A DNA stretch of 64,000 nt, taken from JACKCD01 sp041390905. Its GTDB lineage: Bacteria > Chloroflexota > Anaerolineae > Promineifilales > Promineifilaceae. A program made the position numbers and the translations under genes. Positions 17,157-26,018 of this stretch are shown here, in pieces. The number at the start of each line of letters is the position of its first letter. Within the stretch, counting starts at the first letter, position 1. The DNA lies in the NCBI GenBank assembly GCA_041390905.1, contig JAWKPA010000012.1:310001-374000 (forward strand), in the 5' to 3' direction. The notes below the pieces were generated by a model that ran no database searches, was not told where the DNA came from, and saw only the letters and a program-made list of their open reading frames with translations.

Positions 17157-17217
17157 GAGATTGGAGATTGGAGATTGTGAACCCTCATCAATCTCCAATC
17201 TCTAATCACCAATCTCC
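17157..17217. repeat. Period-7 hairpin (GGAGATT / AATCTCC)
   Basis: GAGATTGGAGATTGGAGATT arm, centre GTGAACCCTCATC, then AATCTCCAATCTCTAATC arm. It lies exactly between the two small paralogs. An almost identical centre (GTGAACCCTCACC) occurs in the repeat at 47016. Confidence 0.9.
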
Positions 17218-17219
17218 TC

Positions 17220-17786
17220 TTACTGCACCTCCCCAAACACCACCACCGTCGCCACAATCCTATCCCCCCGCTTCTCGCCCCAGACGGTGATTGAGCCGCC
17301 TGCGGGGAAGGTTAACGGCCGTTCCACCTCCCGCACCTTCTGCTGCACCACCCGCTCCCCCGCCTGCGAAAAGTCCAGCGTCAAATCCGTTTCATCCCGG
17401 TAAAACAACGTGTCTCGCGTCAGCACCGCTTCCAGCTCCGGCCCGCTAAAATCCGTCGTCACCATCGGCTCGCCATTTTCAATGACGACATTGACCGAGG
17501 TTGACCCCGTACCAATAAAAACGCTGCTGTCGCCGCTGCGGGTAATCACCCCACCACCCACCGCCGACTCATCCGGCAGTTCGGCCGCTGGCTGCACAAT
17601 CGTCTTCACCGTCACCGGACTGCCGCTGCCATCGTCCATCACGTCCTCAAACACCTGCACCCCTGACCCATATTCCTGTTCAGCTTGGTTTTGGGCAGAG
17701 AGGAGGCGAACGGCCGTTACTCCCCCCGCCGCCAGCAGCAAAACCAGCAAAATCCCACCAATTACAAACCACACTTGACGATTCAT
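17220..17786 (-). CDS. Membrane-anchored small protein, paralog B (unknown function)
   Basis: 188 residues from the ATG at 17786 (AGGAG 7 bases upstream, which decides this start over one 5 codons earlier). TM anchor at residues 5-25 (VWFVIGGILLVLLLAAGG), then an exported region with a TSVNVVIENGEP segment and the C-terminal motif SITVWGEKRGDRIVATVVVFG. Homologous in layout to paralog A, indicating a tandem duplication. Co-directional with the permease gene upstream. Function unknown; an accessory of the MacA/MacB-like exporter or of the MoxR/Bat set are the two alternatives suggested by position. Confidence 0.6.
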   Translation of the reverse strand: MNRQVWFVIGGILLVLLLAAGGVTAVRLLSAQNQAEQEYGSGVQVFEDVMDDGSGSPVTVKTIVQPAAELPDESAVGGGVITRSGDSSVFIGTGSTSVNVVIENGEPMVTTDFSGPELEAVLTRDTLFYRDETDLTLDFSQAGERVVQQKVREVERPLTFPAGGSITVWGEKRGDRIVATVVVFGEVQ

Positions 17787-17800
17787 CACAGACTCCTGCA

Positions 17801-17863
17801 TGGAGATTGGAGATTAGAGATTGGAGATTAGAGATTCCATCAATCTCCAATCTCTAATCTCCA
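17801..17863. repeat. Period-7 hairpin (GGAGATT / AATCTCC)
   Basis: TGGAGATTGGAGATTAGAG arm repeated to 17836, a CCATC centre, then a CAATCTCCAATCTCTAATC arm. Lies between the permease and paralog B genes. Confidence 0.9.
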
Positions 17864-17864
17864 G

Positions 17865-19157
17865 TTACTCATACCTTAACGCCTCAATCGGATCCAGCCG
17901 CGAAGCCCGCAAGGCCGGATAGAGGCCAAACAACAAACCCGTTAACAGCGCCACCCCCAGCGCCAGCGGAATGCTTTCCGGCGATAGCAGCGCCACCCCC
18001 CGGTTCAAGCCAGCCGCCAGCGGAATCGAAAGCACCCCCACCGCCGCCCCCAGCAGCCCGCCCCCGGCACTAATCAACACCGATTCCAGCAAAAACTGCC
18101 CCACAATGTCGCGCTGCGTTGCCCCCACTGCCATTCGCACCCCAATTTCGCGGGTGCGCTCGGTCACGCTCACCAGCATCACGTTCATGATCCCAATGCC
18201 GCCAACGATGAGCGATACCGTTGCCATGGCCGCCAGCAAAAAAGCAAACGTCCGCGCCGCCTCCTGCTGCGCCCCCAAAATGTCCTGCCGCGTCGTCAGC
18301 TCAAAGTCATCGTGATACACCCCGGCGGCATCCTTTTCCACCCCATGCCGCTGCCGCAAATAGGCGATGATTTGCTGCCGCGCCTCCCCCATCCGCGCTT
18401 CGTCGCTGACCCGTGCCGTCACCACCACCGACGGTGGGCGGTCGAACAGGTTGGCGATGGCGGTGCTGATGGGCAAATAGAAGCTTTCGTTGGGGCGGGT
18501 GCGGTTGCGTAGGGCGGGGTTGGTCACTTCCAGCTCGGTCAGCACGCCAATGACGATGCAGCGGCGGCGGTTGACCCACACCAGTTCGTCCAGCGGATCA
18601 TCTCCACCAAAAAGGTCGCGGGCGGTTTTTTGCCCCAGCACGCACACATCGGCTCCGGCGATGACTTCGGCGGGGGTGAAGAAGCGGCCCTGGGCAAGAA
18701 AGTCGGTGGGTAACGGCCGTTTACCCAGCTCCCAAGCCACCGGCTGCACCTCCTGCCGTGCAATCAACGTCAGCAGCGCGTCGGCCGTGGCCCCCACAAT
18801 CGCCATATCCACCACATTGCGCCCGTGGCGCACCTTGCCCTCCCCGGCAATAGACATAATCACCTGGTCCACCAGCTCCACCTGACGCGGCATTTCCAGC
18901 CCATCTTCATAGGACAAAATTTGGCCGACGGGGACAAATTCCCCCTGGTCAATCTTTTCCTTCACCCCAACCTGCACCACATCGGAACCAAGATAGCGGA
19001 AGTTGGCATCCACCGCCGCCCGCGCCCCGTTGCCCAAGGCCAACATGGTGATGACCGACGCGACGCCAATGACAATGCCCAGCGTCGTTAACCCGGCGCG
19101 GAGCAGGTTGCTGAAGATGCCGTTGAAGGCGGTTTTGAGGGTGTTGAGGAGGGTCAT
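17865..19157 (-). CDS. MacB-like ABC transporter permease (FtsX domain)
   Basis: 430 residues. N-terminal TM (LLRAGLTTLGIVIGVASVITMLAL region), a large periplasmic MacB core domain, then three C-terminal helices typical of FtsX/MacB permeases (SLIVGGIGIMNVMLVSVTERTREIG is the hallmark loop, here in part IGIMNVMLVSVTERTREIG). The ATPase is encoded separately just upstream. With the MacA-like adaptor gene it forms a tripartite-type exporter of peptides, lipids or drugs; no outer-membrane TolC gene is present, consistent with a monoderm-like envelope (inference). One AACGGCCGTT at 18712. Confidence 0.88.
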   Translation of the reverse strand: MTLLNTLKTAFNGIFSNLLRAGLTTLGIVIGVASVITMLALGNGARAAVDANFRYLGSDVVQVGVKEKIDQGEFVPVGQILSYEDGLEMPRQVELVDQVIMSIAGEGKVRHGRNVVDMAIVGATADALLTLIARQEVQPVAWELGKRPLPTDFLAQGRFFTPAEVIAGADVCVLGQKTARDLFGGDDPLDELVWVNRRRCIVIGVLTELEVTNPALRNRTRPNESFYLPISTAIANLFDRPPSVVVTARVSDEARMGEARQQIIAYLRQRHGVEKDAAGVYHDDFELTTRQDILGAQQEAARTFAFLLAAMATVSLIVGGIGIMNVMLVSVTERTREIGVRMAVGATQRDIVGQFLLESVLISAGGGLLGAAVGVLSIPLAAGLNRGVALLSPESIPLALGVALLTGLLFGLYPALRASRLDPIEALRYE

Positions 19158-19166
19158 TTTTTGTTT

Positions 19167-19225
19167 GGTAATCGGTAATCAGTTATCAGTTATCAGTAGA
19201 CCGATTACCGATTACCGATTACCGA

Positions 19226-19243
<18 letters not shown>
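19167..19243. repeat. Period-7 hairpin (ATCAGTT / ACCGATT)
   Basis: GTAATCGGTAATCAGTTATC arm, a short centre TAGA, then four to five ACCGATT heptads. It lies between ATPase and permease genes and overlaps the last codons of the ATPase (IISNR). Confidence 0.9.
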
Positions 19244-19906
<663 letters not shown>

Positions 19907-19923
19907 TGATTTTAGCTGCTCAA

Positions 19924-19985
19924 AATAGGACGCAGATTCACCTGATTCGCCTGATCAGGAAAATCAGGTAAATCTGCGTCCTATT
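19924..19985. repeat. Hairpin element, GGACGCAGATT family, copy 2
   Basis: Arms AATAGGACGCAGATT (19924-19938) and AATCTGCGTCCTATT (19971-19985) are perfectly inverted. Inner arms ACCTGATT and AATCAGGT extend the stem to about 24 bp. It fills the adaptor/ATPase gap. Copy 1 is inside a coding sequence at 1279-1377. Confidence 0.9.
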
Positions 19986-19993
19986 CTTCTCAC

Positions 19994-21292
19994 TTATTCC
20001 GCGACCACCTCATCCCCCGCTTCCAGCCCATCCACAATCTCTACATACGCATCGCCGCGCAGACCGACGGTGACGGTGCGGGGTTGTTCCTGGCCGTTTT
20101 GCCAGAGGGTAACGGTGGCAGTGCCGTCGCTGCGGGTAGGAACTAGGGCGCGTGGCAGCCGCAGTACATCGCTGTGGCGGGCAATGATGATGGCGGCATC
20201 GGCGGTCATGCCGGGGAAAACGCCGGGCGGGATGGGGTCGTTGAGGGTGAGATAGACGTGGTATAACGGCCGTTCTTCCCCCACCACCCGACGCGGCACC
20301 ACCCGCGCCACCGTCCCCTGCACCCCAATTTCCGGCTGGGCATCAAAGAAAATGTCGGCCGTTTGCCCCAGTTGGGTCAGCGGCAAATCCTCCTCAATCA
20401 CCGTCGTCCGCACCTCCCCCTGCGCGGGGTCGGTCAGCAGCACCATGCCTTGCCCGGCGGCCACCGTCTCCCCCGGTTGCACCAGCACCTCCAGCACCAC
20501 GCCGTCAAACGGGGCCACAAGGCGGGTGGCGGCAAAGTCGGCTTCGGCCTGGGAAACGGCCAGTGTCAGCAGCGGATCCACCCCGTTTTCTTGCAGATAG
20601 CCTAGATTAAGGGTGGCTTGTTCAACCTGGGTGCGGCGGCTGGCAATGGCTTCCCCGGCGGCCCACTGCTGGTTGCGAACGGCCGTTAACTCCGCCTCCG
20701 CCACCGCCCGTTCCCGCTGCGCCGCCACCAGCCCCAGCCGATAGCTCTCCGTCACGTCGTCTGGCTCCCAGGGGCGGTTGACCGCTTTGTCATACTCCAC
20801 CGCCGCCCGCTGTTCCGCTTCAACGGCCGTTTGCAGCCGCAGTTCGGCCGCAGTGATGGCCGGAACCTGCGCCTGCGCCTGGTTCACCCCCGCCTCCGCA
20901 TCGGCCACCGTTAGTTCGGCGGCGGCAACGGCTTGTTGCTGTTCTGCCTGCGCCTGCTTTAGCCGCAGCCTGGCCTCGGTGAGGGCAACGGCATACGGGT
21001 TGGGGTCTACCTGCGCCAGCACGTCACCCGCCTGGACAACGGTGCCGGGGCGAACGTTGAGCTGGAGCAGCCGCCCGCCGACGGCCAAACTGAGTAGTTC
21101 GTCATGGGTGCTGACCAACTGACCGGGGGCGGTGACGGTTTGCTCCACGTCGCCCTGGGTGACGGGGATGGTGACGGGGGGGGAAACGGCCGTTTCCACC
21201 GCTGGCCTGCTGATTTTGGTGTATAGGTAGAGGGTGAGGGGGAGAAGAACGGCCGTTAACCCCACCACCAAAAATATCCAGATTCGCCGCAT
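19994..21292 (-). CDS. MacA/HlyD-like periplasmic adaptor (RND-type membrane fusion protein)
   Basis: 432 residues. Start at the ATG at 21292: GGAGG lies 5 bases upstream and the product begins with an N-terminal TM anchor (RRIWIFLVVGLTAVLL). Then a barrel-sandwich half-motif (GGRLLQLNVRPGTVVQAGDV), a long alanine/glutamine-rich coiled-coil hairpin (about 95-215), the second half-motif (APFDGVVLEVLVQPGETVAA) and C-terminal beta-barrel domains. It is the first gene of the exporter unit. The 5' end of this gene and its upstream region are duplicated downstream of the restriction-modification cassette. Confidence 0.9.
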   Translation of the reverse strand: MRRIWIFLVVGLTAVLLPLTLYLYTKISRPAVETAVSPPVTIPVTQGDVEQTVTAPGQLVSTHDELLSLAVGGRLLQLNVRPGTVVQAGDVLAQVDPNPYAVALTEARLRLKQAQAEQQQAVAAAELTVADAEAGVNQAQAQVPAITAAELRLQTAVEAEQRAAVEYDKAVNRPWEPDDVTESYRLGLVAAQRERAVAEAELTAVRNQQWAAGEAIASRRTQVEQATLNLGYLQENGVDPLLTLAVSQAEADFAATRLVAPFDGVVLEVLVQPGETVAAGQGMVLLTDPAQGEVRTTVIEEDLPLTQLGQTADIFFDAQPEIGVQGTVARVVPRRVVGEERPLYHVYLTLNDPIPPGVFPGMTADAAIIIARHSDVLRLPRALVPTRSDGTATVTLWQNGQEQPRTVTVGLRGDAYVEIVDGLEAGDEVVAE

Positions 21293-21374
21293 ACGCACCT
21301 CCAATCAAGCGAATGGTGGCAGTATGGCGGCGGCAGGTTTCGGTTTGGTTTCAATGGGGTTACAGTTTTGTAAT
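21235..21374. repeat. Long direct repeat, left copy (140 bp)
   Basis: Covers the first ~19 codons of the macA-like gene, its ribosome-binding site and upstream DNA. The same sequence, about 90% identical and with a 7-base deletion, recurs in the same orientation at 23659-23791. The restriction-modification genes lie between the two copies. Confidence 0.9.
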
Positions 21375-21441
21375 GTGGTAGCCAGAAAAAGTTAGTTGGC
21401 TCAAAGCTGCCACACAAAATGATGAATAGGCCTTAATCACG

Positions 21442-21447
21442 TATAAT
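21442..21447 (+). promoter_or_regulatory. -10 box (TATAAT) directly before the methyltransferase ATG
   Basis: A perfect TATAAT ends 6 bases before the ATG at 21454. No Shine-Dalgarno sequence fits in between. This spacing would place the transcription start on the A of ATG, which suggests a leaderless mRNA. Confidence 0.5.
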
Positions 21448-21453
21448 GGGTTT

Positions 21454-22770
21454 ATGCCTGAAAAAAAGTTCTCTTTTATTGATTTGTTTGCTGGAATTGG
21501 CGGCTTTCGGTTGGGTTTAGAAGCTATAGGGGGCGATTGTATTGCTTCATCCGAAATTGATCGTCATGCAAACCAAGTGTATGCTAATAATTGGCCTAAT
21601 GATTCTGAGCAACATCATTTAGGTGATATTTGCCAGGTCGGTCAATTGCCTCCCCACGATCTGATGGTAGGTGGTGTTCCTTGCCAAGCTTGGTCTATTG
21701 CTGGTAAAAATCGGGGCATTGAAGACCCACGGGGTAAACTATGGCTTGAGGTTATTCGCCTCCTAGGACAAAGTACGCCAACCGCTTTTATATTTGAAAA
21801 TGTCAAAGGCCTTCATGATCAGAGGCATCGTGCTGCTTTAGATTATTTGGTAGATTCATTCACATCATTCGGTTATGAGGTACATTATCGCTTGCTCAAC
21901 TCATTCGATTTTGATGTTCCTCAAAATCGAGAGCGTATTTTTATTGTGGGAATACAGAAGTCGCGTATCAAGAAAGCGTTTGTATGGCCCAGGCCAGTGG
22001 AAAACCATAAACAGTTGTTTGAAATCCTTGATGATTTAGAAAAGCCATGTTTTACGGAACAGCCTGCACTCATTCAAAGAAATTTGTTTGGCGAAAGGGT
22101 CAATGTCAGCCACAATAAATTGACACCTATTGGCGCAAAAAATCAATTTTTTATTTTGACAGACCTCCGCGACGGTCCCACCAGTATCCATAGTTGGGAA
22201 CTATACGATCATGTTTCAGAGTATGAAAAAGAAATTTGCTTAACAATTTTGCGTAATAGACGTAAACCCCAATACGGACCTCAAGACGGAAATCCTATGT
22301 CTTTTGCTGATTTAAAAATGCTTATACCGGGATTGAAAGAAGAATATTTGCAACGGTTAATGCAGAAAAGGATATTACGGCAGTATGAAGACAGTGGTAA
22401 GTATGAATTTTTTAATCGTAAACTATCAGGGGGCATTGATGGCATCTCCCGTGTTTATTTGCCTACAGCGACGTTTTTCCCAACGATTATGGCTAGTGGA
22501 ACCCTAGATTTTGTAGCAACTGTGAATGTACATGGCGATACAGACGAAGCATATAAAGCTGATTTTATTCGTAAGGTCTTGCACTTGAGAAACTATCGTG
22601 CATTGAAGTCATCAGAATTAGCACGATTACAAGGGTTCCCATCTGATTTTAAACGCCACGATAACCCGAGACAAAATATTAAATTGTTTGGCAATTCGGT
22701 GGCAGTACCTGTGATAACGGCTGTAGGTAAGGCCATTATGAATACCGGGTGTTTTGATAACGAGAGGTAG
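21454..22770 (+). CDS. Type II DNA (cytosine-5) methyltransferase
   Basis: 438 residues. All core C5-MTase motifs are visible: I (FIDLFAGIGGFRLGLEA), IV with the catalytic cysteine (VGGVPCQAWSIAG), VI (FIFENVKG), VIII (VPQNRERIFIVG), X (FGNSVAVPVI). The target-recognition region lies roughly between residues 180 and 370. The gene is clearly more AT-rich than its neighbours and uses different codons, a sign of transfer. The endonuclease gene follows 4 bases after its stop. It protects the host site from that endonuclease (established for such pairs); the recognised sequence cannot be read from the protein. Confidence 0.93.
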   Translation: MPEKKFSFIDLFAGIGGFRLGLEAIGGDCIASSEIDRHANQVYANNWPNDSEQHHLGDICQVGQLPPHDLMVGGVPCQAWSIAGKNRGIEDPRGKLWLEVIRLLGQSTPTAFIFENVKGLHDQRHRAALDYLVDSFTSFGYEVHYRLLNSFDFDVPQNRERIFIVGIQKSRIKKAFVWPRPVENHKQLFEILDDLEKPCFTEQPALIQRNLFGERVNVSHNKLTPIGAKNQFFILTDLRDGPTSIHSWELYDHVSEYEKEICLTILRNRRKPQYGPQDGNPMSFADLKMLIPGLKEEYLQRLMQKRILRQYEDSGKYEFFNRKLSGGIDGISRVYLPTATFFPTIMASGTLDFVATVNVHGDTDEAYKADFIRKVLHLRNYRALKSSELARLQGFPSDFKRHDNPRQNIKLFGNSVAVPVITAVGKAIMNTGCFDNER

Positions 22771-22774
22771 TACG

Positions 22775-23602
22775 ATGTCGCAGTCAAAAATGAAGCTGGA
22801 TATTCAAACTGAGATTCAGTCTTTGATGGATCGTGTTATGCAACGTGTTTTGGTAGAAGACCCTTTTATTCCAGAAAAGCATTGGGCGGCTAAACCACTT
22901 TATGCTGCACTTGTTCCCGATGAGATATTTAAGGGGTCTCATTTTGAGCGTCGCTTTGTAACACCATTTGGGCATGTTTGGGAAAATCTAGCTTTGATTG
23001 CGGCTAAACATGGCTTTGGTCATGGTAGCCGGGAATATATGCTTACAGGAACGGTAAAAGACGGCCGTTTACGACGCATTTCAGAGGTACTGAATCAGTT
23101 AGAACATAAGGCACAAGGGGGAAAGCGGCAGAAACCGGATTGGCATACTGAATTAGCCTATATCTTGGAAGGGAGAGGAGCAGAGATTCCAGTGAATGTT
23201 ATTTGTGATCTTTATGTTGAAAACAAACAAACAGGTGCGCGAGTTGCTTTCGAACTGAAGGGGCCTTTACCCAATAGCGACCAAACCAAGGTAAGCAAGG
23301 AAAAACTGCTGAAGCTATATGCAATGACTATACCTCAAGTAGATGAAGCGTATTTCGCTCTTCCCTATAACCCATACGGGAAAAAGGAGAATTATGATTG
23401 GTCTTTTCCAAACAGATGGTTCAATATGAAAACAGATGCAGTCGTCTTGGTTGGTAATGAATTCTGGGAAAGAGTTGGGGGCTTGGGTACATATCAAGCA
23501 TTTATTGATGCTGTAAATGAGATTTCGACTGAATATAAGCTTCGCATTTACCGCGAATATTTGGGAATTGAACCGTCTGCCTATGTTGACAGGAGCCTGT
23601 AA
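22775..23602 (+). CDS. Type II restriction endonuclease, possibly TdeIII-like
   Basis: 276 residues from the ATG at 22775, preceded by AGAGG. A PD-(D/E)XK-type core is suggested by PVNVICDLYVENK followed by VAFELKGPLPNSDQTK, where the E-x-K of FELKG would be catalytic. The stretch around KGPLPNSDQTKVSKEKLL recalls the TdeIII family (GGNCC cutters), but this is from memory and only tentative. Partner of the adjacent methyltransferase (4-bp gap, same strand, same AT-rich composition). It contains ACGGCCGT once but no exact AACGGCCGTT. Confidence 0.75.
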   Translation: MSQSKMKLDIQTEIQSLMDRVMQRVLVEDPFIPEKHWAAKPLYAALVPDEIFKGSHFERRFVTPFGHVWENLALIAAKHGFGHGSREYMLTGTVKDGRLRRISEVLNQLEHKAQGGKRQKPDWHTELAYILEGRGAEIPVNVICDLYVENKQTGARVAFELKGPLPNSDQTKVSKEKLLKLYAMTIPQVDEAYFALPYNPYGKKENYDWSFPNRWFNMKTDAVVLVGNEFWERVGGLGTYQAFIDAVNEISTEYKLRIYREYLGIEPSAYVDRSL

Positions 23603-23658
23603 CTTTTATTGTTATTAAATGTTTTCTGGAGGGGTCAGGTGGTTGATATGTGGGAGTT

Positions 23659-23791
23659 TGAGGGGGAGAAGAACGGCCGTTAACCCCACCACCAGAAAAA
23701 TCCAGATTCGCCGCATACGCACCTCCAATCAGGTGGTAGTATGGGGGCGGCAGGTTTCGGTTTGGGTTCAATGGGGTTACAGTTTTGTAAT
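23659..23791. repeat. Long direct repeat, right copy (133 bp), with a macA 5' remnant
   Basis: Matches 21235-21374 apart from scattered substitutions and a 7-base deletion. On the minus strand it would still encode MRRIWIFLVVGLTAVL from an ATG with the same GGAGG, but then runs out of homology, so it is a dead 5' fragment of the adaptor gene. It bounds the restriction-modification cassette on the right. Confidence 0.9.
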
Positions 23792-23867
23792 ATTGGTGAG
23801 ATTGACAGAGAAACGGCCGTTGTCTACACTACTACACAGGCAATAGTCAAGTTATAAGGAGCAAAAA

Positions 23868-24476
23868 ATGGCTGTTTCAACCCTGGAAATGAGTTTGCCC
23901 GTCGCAACCAGTGACCAGTCGTGGCCGGAGCAAGGAGAATGGACATACGAAGATTACCTGCGCTTGCCCGATGACGGCCGTCGTTACGAAATTATTGGAG
24001 GCGTACTTTACGTGGCTAACGCGCCATCCTATGATCATCAGTTTGCAGCGGCAGAAATCTTGCGCCGGATTGCTAATTTTGTTATTCCAAACAAACTCGG
24101 TGTTGTCATCTCAGCACCATTTGAAGTGCATTTGCCGGGGATTGCGAAACCGGTGCAGCCAAATGTGCTGTTTATTGCGGCCGACAAGTTGTCTGACCCT
24201 GGCATTCAGATGTTTACCGGTGCGCCAGCTTTGATTGTTGAGGTGTTGTCGCCGTCCAGCCTGCGGCGCGACCAACATATCAAGTTTGGGGCGTATGAAC
24301 AGGCTGGCGTGCGCGAATACTGGATTGCTGATCCCAAAACGCGGTCGGTGATCGTCTACACGCTGCCGGAGGATGGGCAAGCGTATTTGTTGCTGGGGCA
24401 GTTTACGGCCGGCGAGATTGTGCGCTCGAATGTGTTGGCCGGGCTGGAAATTGCGGTTGATGGCTTGTTTCTGTAG
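23868..24476 (+). CDS. Uma2 family (DUF820) putative endonuclease
   Basis: 202 residues. AAGGAG lies 6 bases before the ATG. Uma2 landmarks: WTYEDYLRLPDDGRRYEIIGG, given here in part as RLPDDGRRYEIIGG, then QPNVLFIAADK, APALIVEVLSPSS, and YEQAGVREYWIADPKTRSV. The acidic and lysine residues of a PD-(D/E)XK-like core appear intact. Family function is unsettled; such genes are often multicopy in the same genome (another is at 2945-3634). It sits immediately outside the right-hand direct repeat of the restriction-modification cassette, with its own start signals. Confidence 0.85.
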   Translation: MAVSTLEMSLPVATSDQSWPEQGEWTYEDYLRLPDDGRRYEIIGGVLYVANAPSYDHQFAAAEILRRIANFVIPNKLGVVISAPFEVHLPGIAKPVQPNVLFIAADKLSDPGIQMFTGAPALIVEVLSPSSLRRDQHIKFGAYEQAGVREYWIADPKTRSVIVYTLPEDGQAYLLLGQFTAGEIVRSNVLAGLEIAVDGLFL

Positions 24477-24480
24477 GCAG

Positions 24481-25677
24481 CTAGGCGGTAGGTTGGGTGG
24501 GGGCAGAACGGCCGTTTTCCTCAACCACATAATCCCGTTCAACTTCCCCCGGATGAACCCGTAACCCCCCCGTTCTATCCGTAAAAAAGATTAGTCCCCG
24601 TTTGTCTAGGCGCAAAATATCATAGCTGTAGATTTCGCGTACCAGTGTAATGACCAGTGCCAGCAGCGGAATTGCCAGCAATACCCCCAAAGCTCCCAGT
24701 GCCGTGGCTGCCACCACCTGAAACAGGAGCAGCCCCCCAGCGGGAATGTCCAGCTCCAGTTTGACAATGTAGGGGGTCAGAACATTGCTTTCCAGCAGTT
24801 GGATCATGAGATAGGCTGGAACGATAATCAATAATTTGCCGGGGTCGTCGGCTGCCGTAAAAATGACAATGGGGATGAGGGGGATGATGGAGCCGAGGTT
24901 GGGGATAAAAGTAGCAACCCCGGCAAAGAGAGCCACCGTTAGCGAGTGGGACATACCCAGCAGCACGCCTAGAACAAACCAGACGAGAAAAACGGTAATT
25001 GAGATGGAGATGATTTGGGCTGAGACCCAGTTGGTCATCGCTCGATATAGCTCATCCCAAATTTCCAGTGCCCGCGCCTGGTAGACGTGTGGTACTAGCA
25101 TCAAGCTGGCTTTGACATAGGTAGCGGGTTCAACTAAAAAGAAGATGGAGACGAAGATGACAATGGCGAGGTTGGCAATTAGGCCAAAGACGACGCTGCC
25201 AACGCCTTGTAAAACGGGCAAGGTTGAATTGACCAGGGGCATGACGATGGCACTTATATCGCCTGCCTGAATGCCAAGTGCTTCAAGTGCCGCCCGGACT
25301 TCACTATAGTTGAGGGCAGGGAGGATGGCGCGTAGATTGTCGCTACTGAGCCGCCACAGTTCGTAGGATTCGGCGGCACGTAGCAGGGCGGTGGGGAGGC
25401 TGGCAAACAGGTTGCTGGCTTCTTCGATGACGGTGGGGAAAATGGCAAAACCAAGCAGAATGGTAAGGCCGAAAAAGCCGATGACAGAGATGATGTTGGC
25501 GGTTCCACGTCCCAGGCCTTTTTGCTGTAGCCAGCCGGCCGGAACGCTGAGGGCAACGGCTACCATAGCGGCGGTGAAGCCCAGCATCAGGATGTAGCGC
25601 AGATACCACAGGCTGATGAGGAGGAGGATGAGAAAAACGGCCGTTAGTAACCGCTTCAAATACTCACGATAGGTCAT
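24481..25677 (-). CDS. AI-2E family transporter (PerM-like permease)
   Basis: 398 residues from the ATG at 25677 (MTYREYLKRLLTAV). A longer frame upstream exists, but its first ~68 residues are not hydrophobic or family-like. Seven to eight TM segments, with the family core GVATFIPNLGSIIPLIPIVIF, given in part as FIPNLGSIIPLIPI, and the C-terminal AIPLLALVITLVREIY. The family includes exporters of AI-2 and Na+/H+ antiporters; the substrate here is unknown. The C-terminal 40 residues form a charged cytoplasmic tail. AACGGCCGTT at 24507 and 25636. Confidence 0.88.
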   Translation of the reverse strand: MTYREYLKRLLTAVFLILLLISLWYLRYILMLGFTAAMVAVALSVPAGWLQQKGLGRGTANIISVIGFFGLTILLGFAIFPTVIEEASNLFASLPTALLRAAESYELWRLSSDNLRAILPALNYSEVRAALEALGIQAGDISAIVMPLVNSTLPVLQGVGSVVFGLIANLAIVIFVSIFFLVEPATYVKASLMLVPHVYQARALEIWDELYRAMTNWVSAQIISISITVFLVWFVLGVLLGMSHSLTVALFAGVATFIPNLGSIIPLIPIVIFTAADDPGKLLIIVPAYLMIQLLESNVLTPYIVKLELDIPAGGLLLFQVVAATALGALGVLLAIPLLALVITLVREIYSYDILRLDKRGLIFFTDRTGGLRVHPGEVERDYVVEENGRSAPTQPTA

Positions 25678-25684
25678 ATACTGT

Positions 25685-25690
25685 ATTATA
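25685..25690 (-). promoter_or_regulatory. -10 box (TATAAT) 7 bases before the AI-2E transporter ATG
   Basis: ATTATA on the plus strand reads TATAAT on the coding strand. With 7 bases to the ATG and no Shine-Dalgarno sequence, a leaderless or near-leaderless transcript is likely. Confidence 0.45.
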
Positions 25691-25964
25691 GCCAAGATTA
25701 TCGATCTGGTAATAGAGTCAGCAATTCTCAATTTAACCAGGGGCGAGGCGGTTGGCTGTAGCCTGATGGGAACAAACGGCCGTTGCTGCGGGCAAGAGCG
25801 GGCAAGGCAATCGGTGAGTAGGCTACCTGTTTGGGCTGGCGTTTTGGCCGATTGTCTCGTCCCCACTCTCCTCCATTTCAAACTGAGAAATGCTGTAACA
25901 GAGTTCCCTCGTAAGCAAATGGATTATGTCTTTATCGTATCCTGCTTACTACCCTTGTCGCTGT

Positions 25965-25970
25965 TATAAT
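25965..25970 (+). promoter_or_regulatory. -10 box upstream of folD
   Basis: A perfect TATAAT, 48 bases before the folD ATG. No convincing -35 was found at standard spacing. Confidence 0.4.
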
Positions 25971-26018
25971 CCTCAAACATAACAAAAGAAAACTTGCATA
26001 ACCAAAGGAAACTTGAAC

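Noticed and set aside
21454..23602. AACGGCCGTT as the target of the local restriction-modification system
   Set aside because: The recognition sequence cannot be read from the proteins, the cassette looks recently acquired, and a restriction target would be expected to be avoided rather than enriched. Only a weak TdeIII-like (GGNCC) resemblance was seen.
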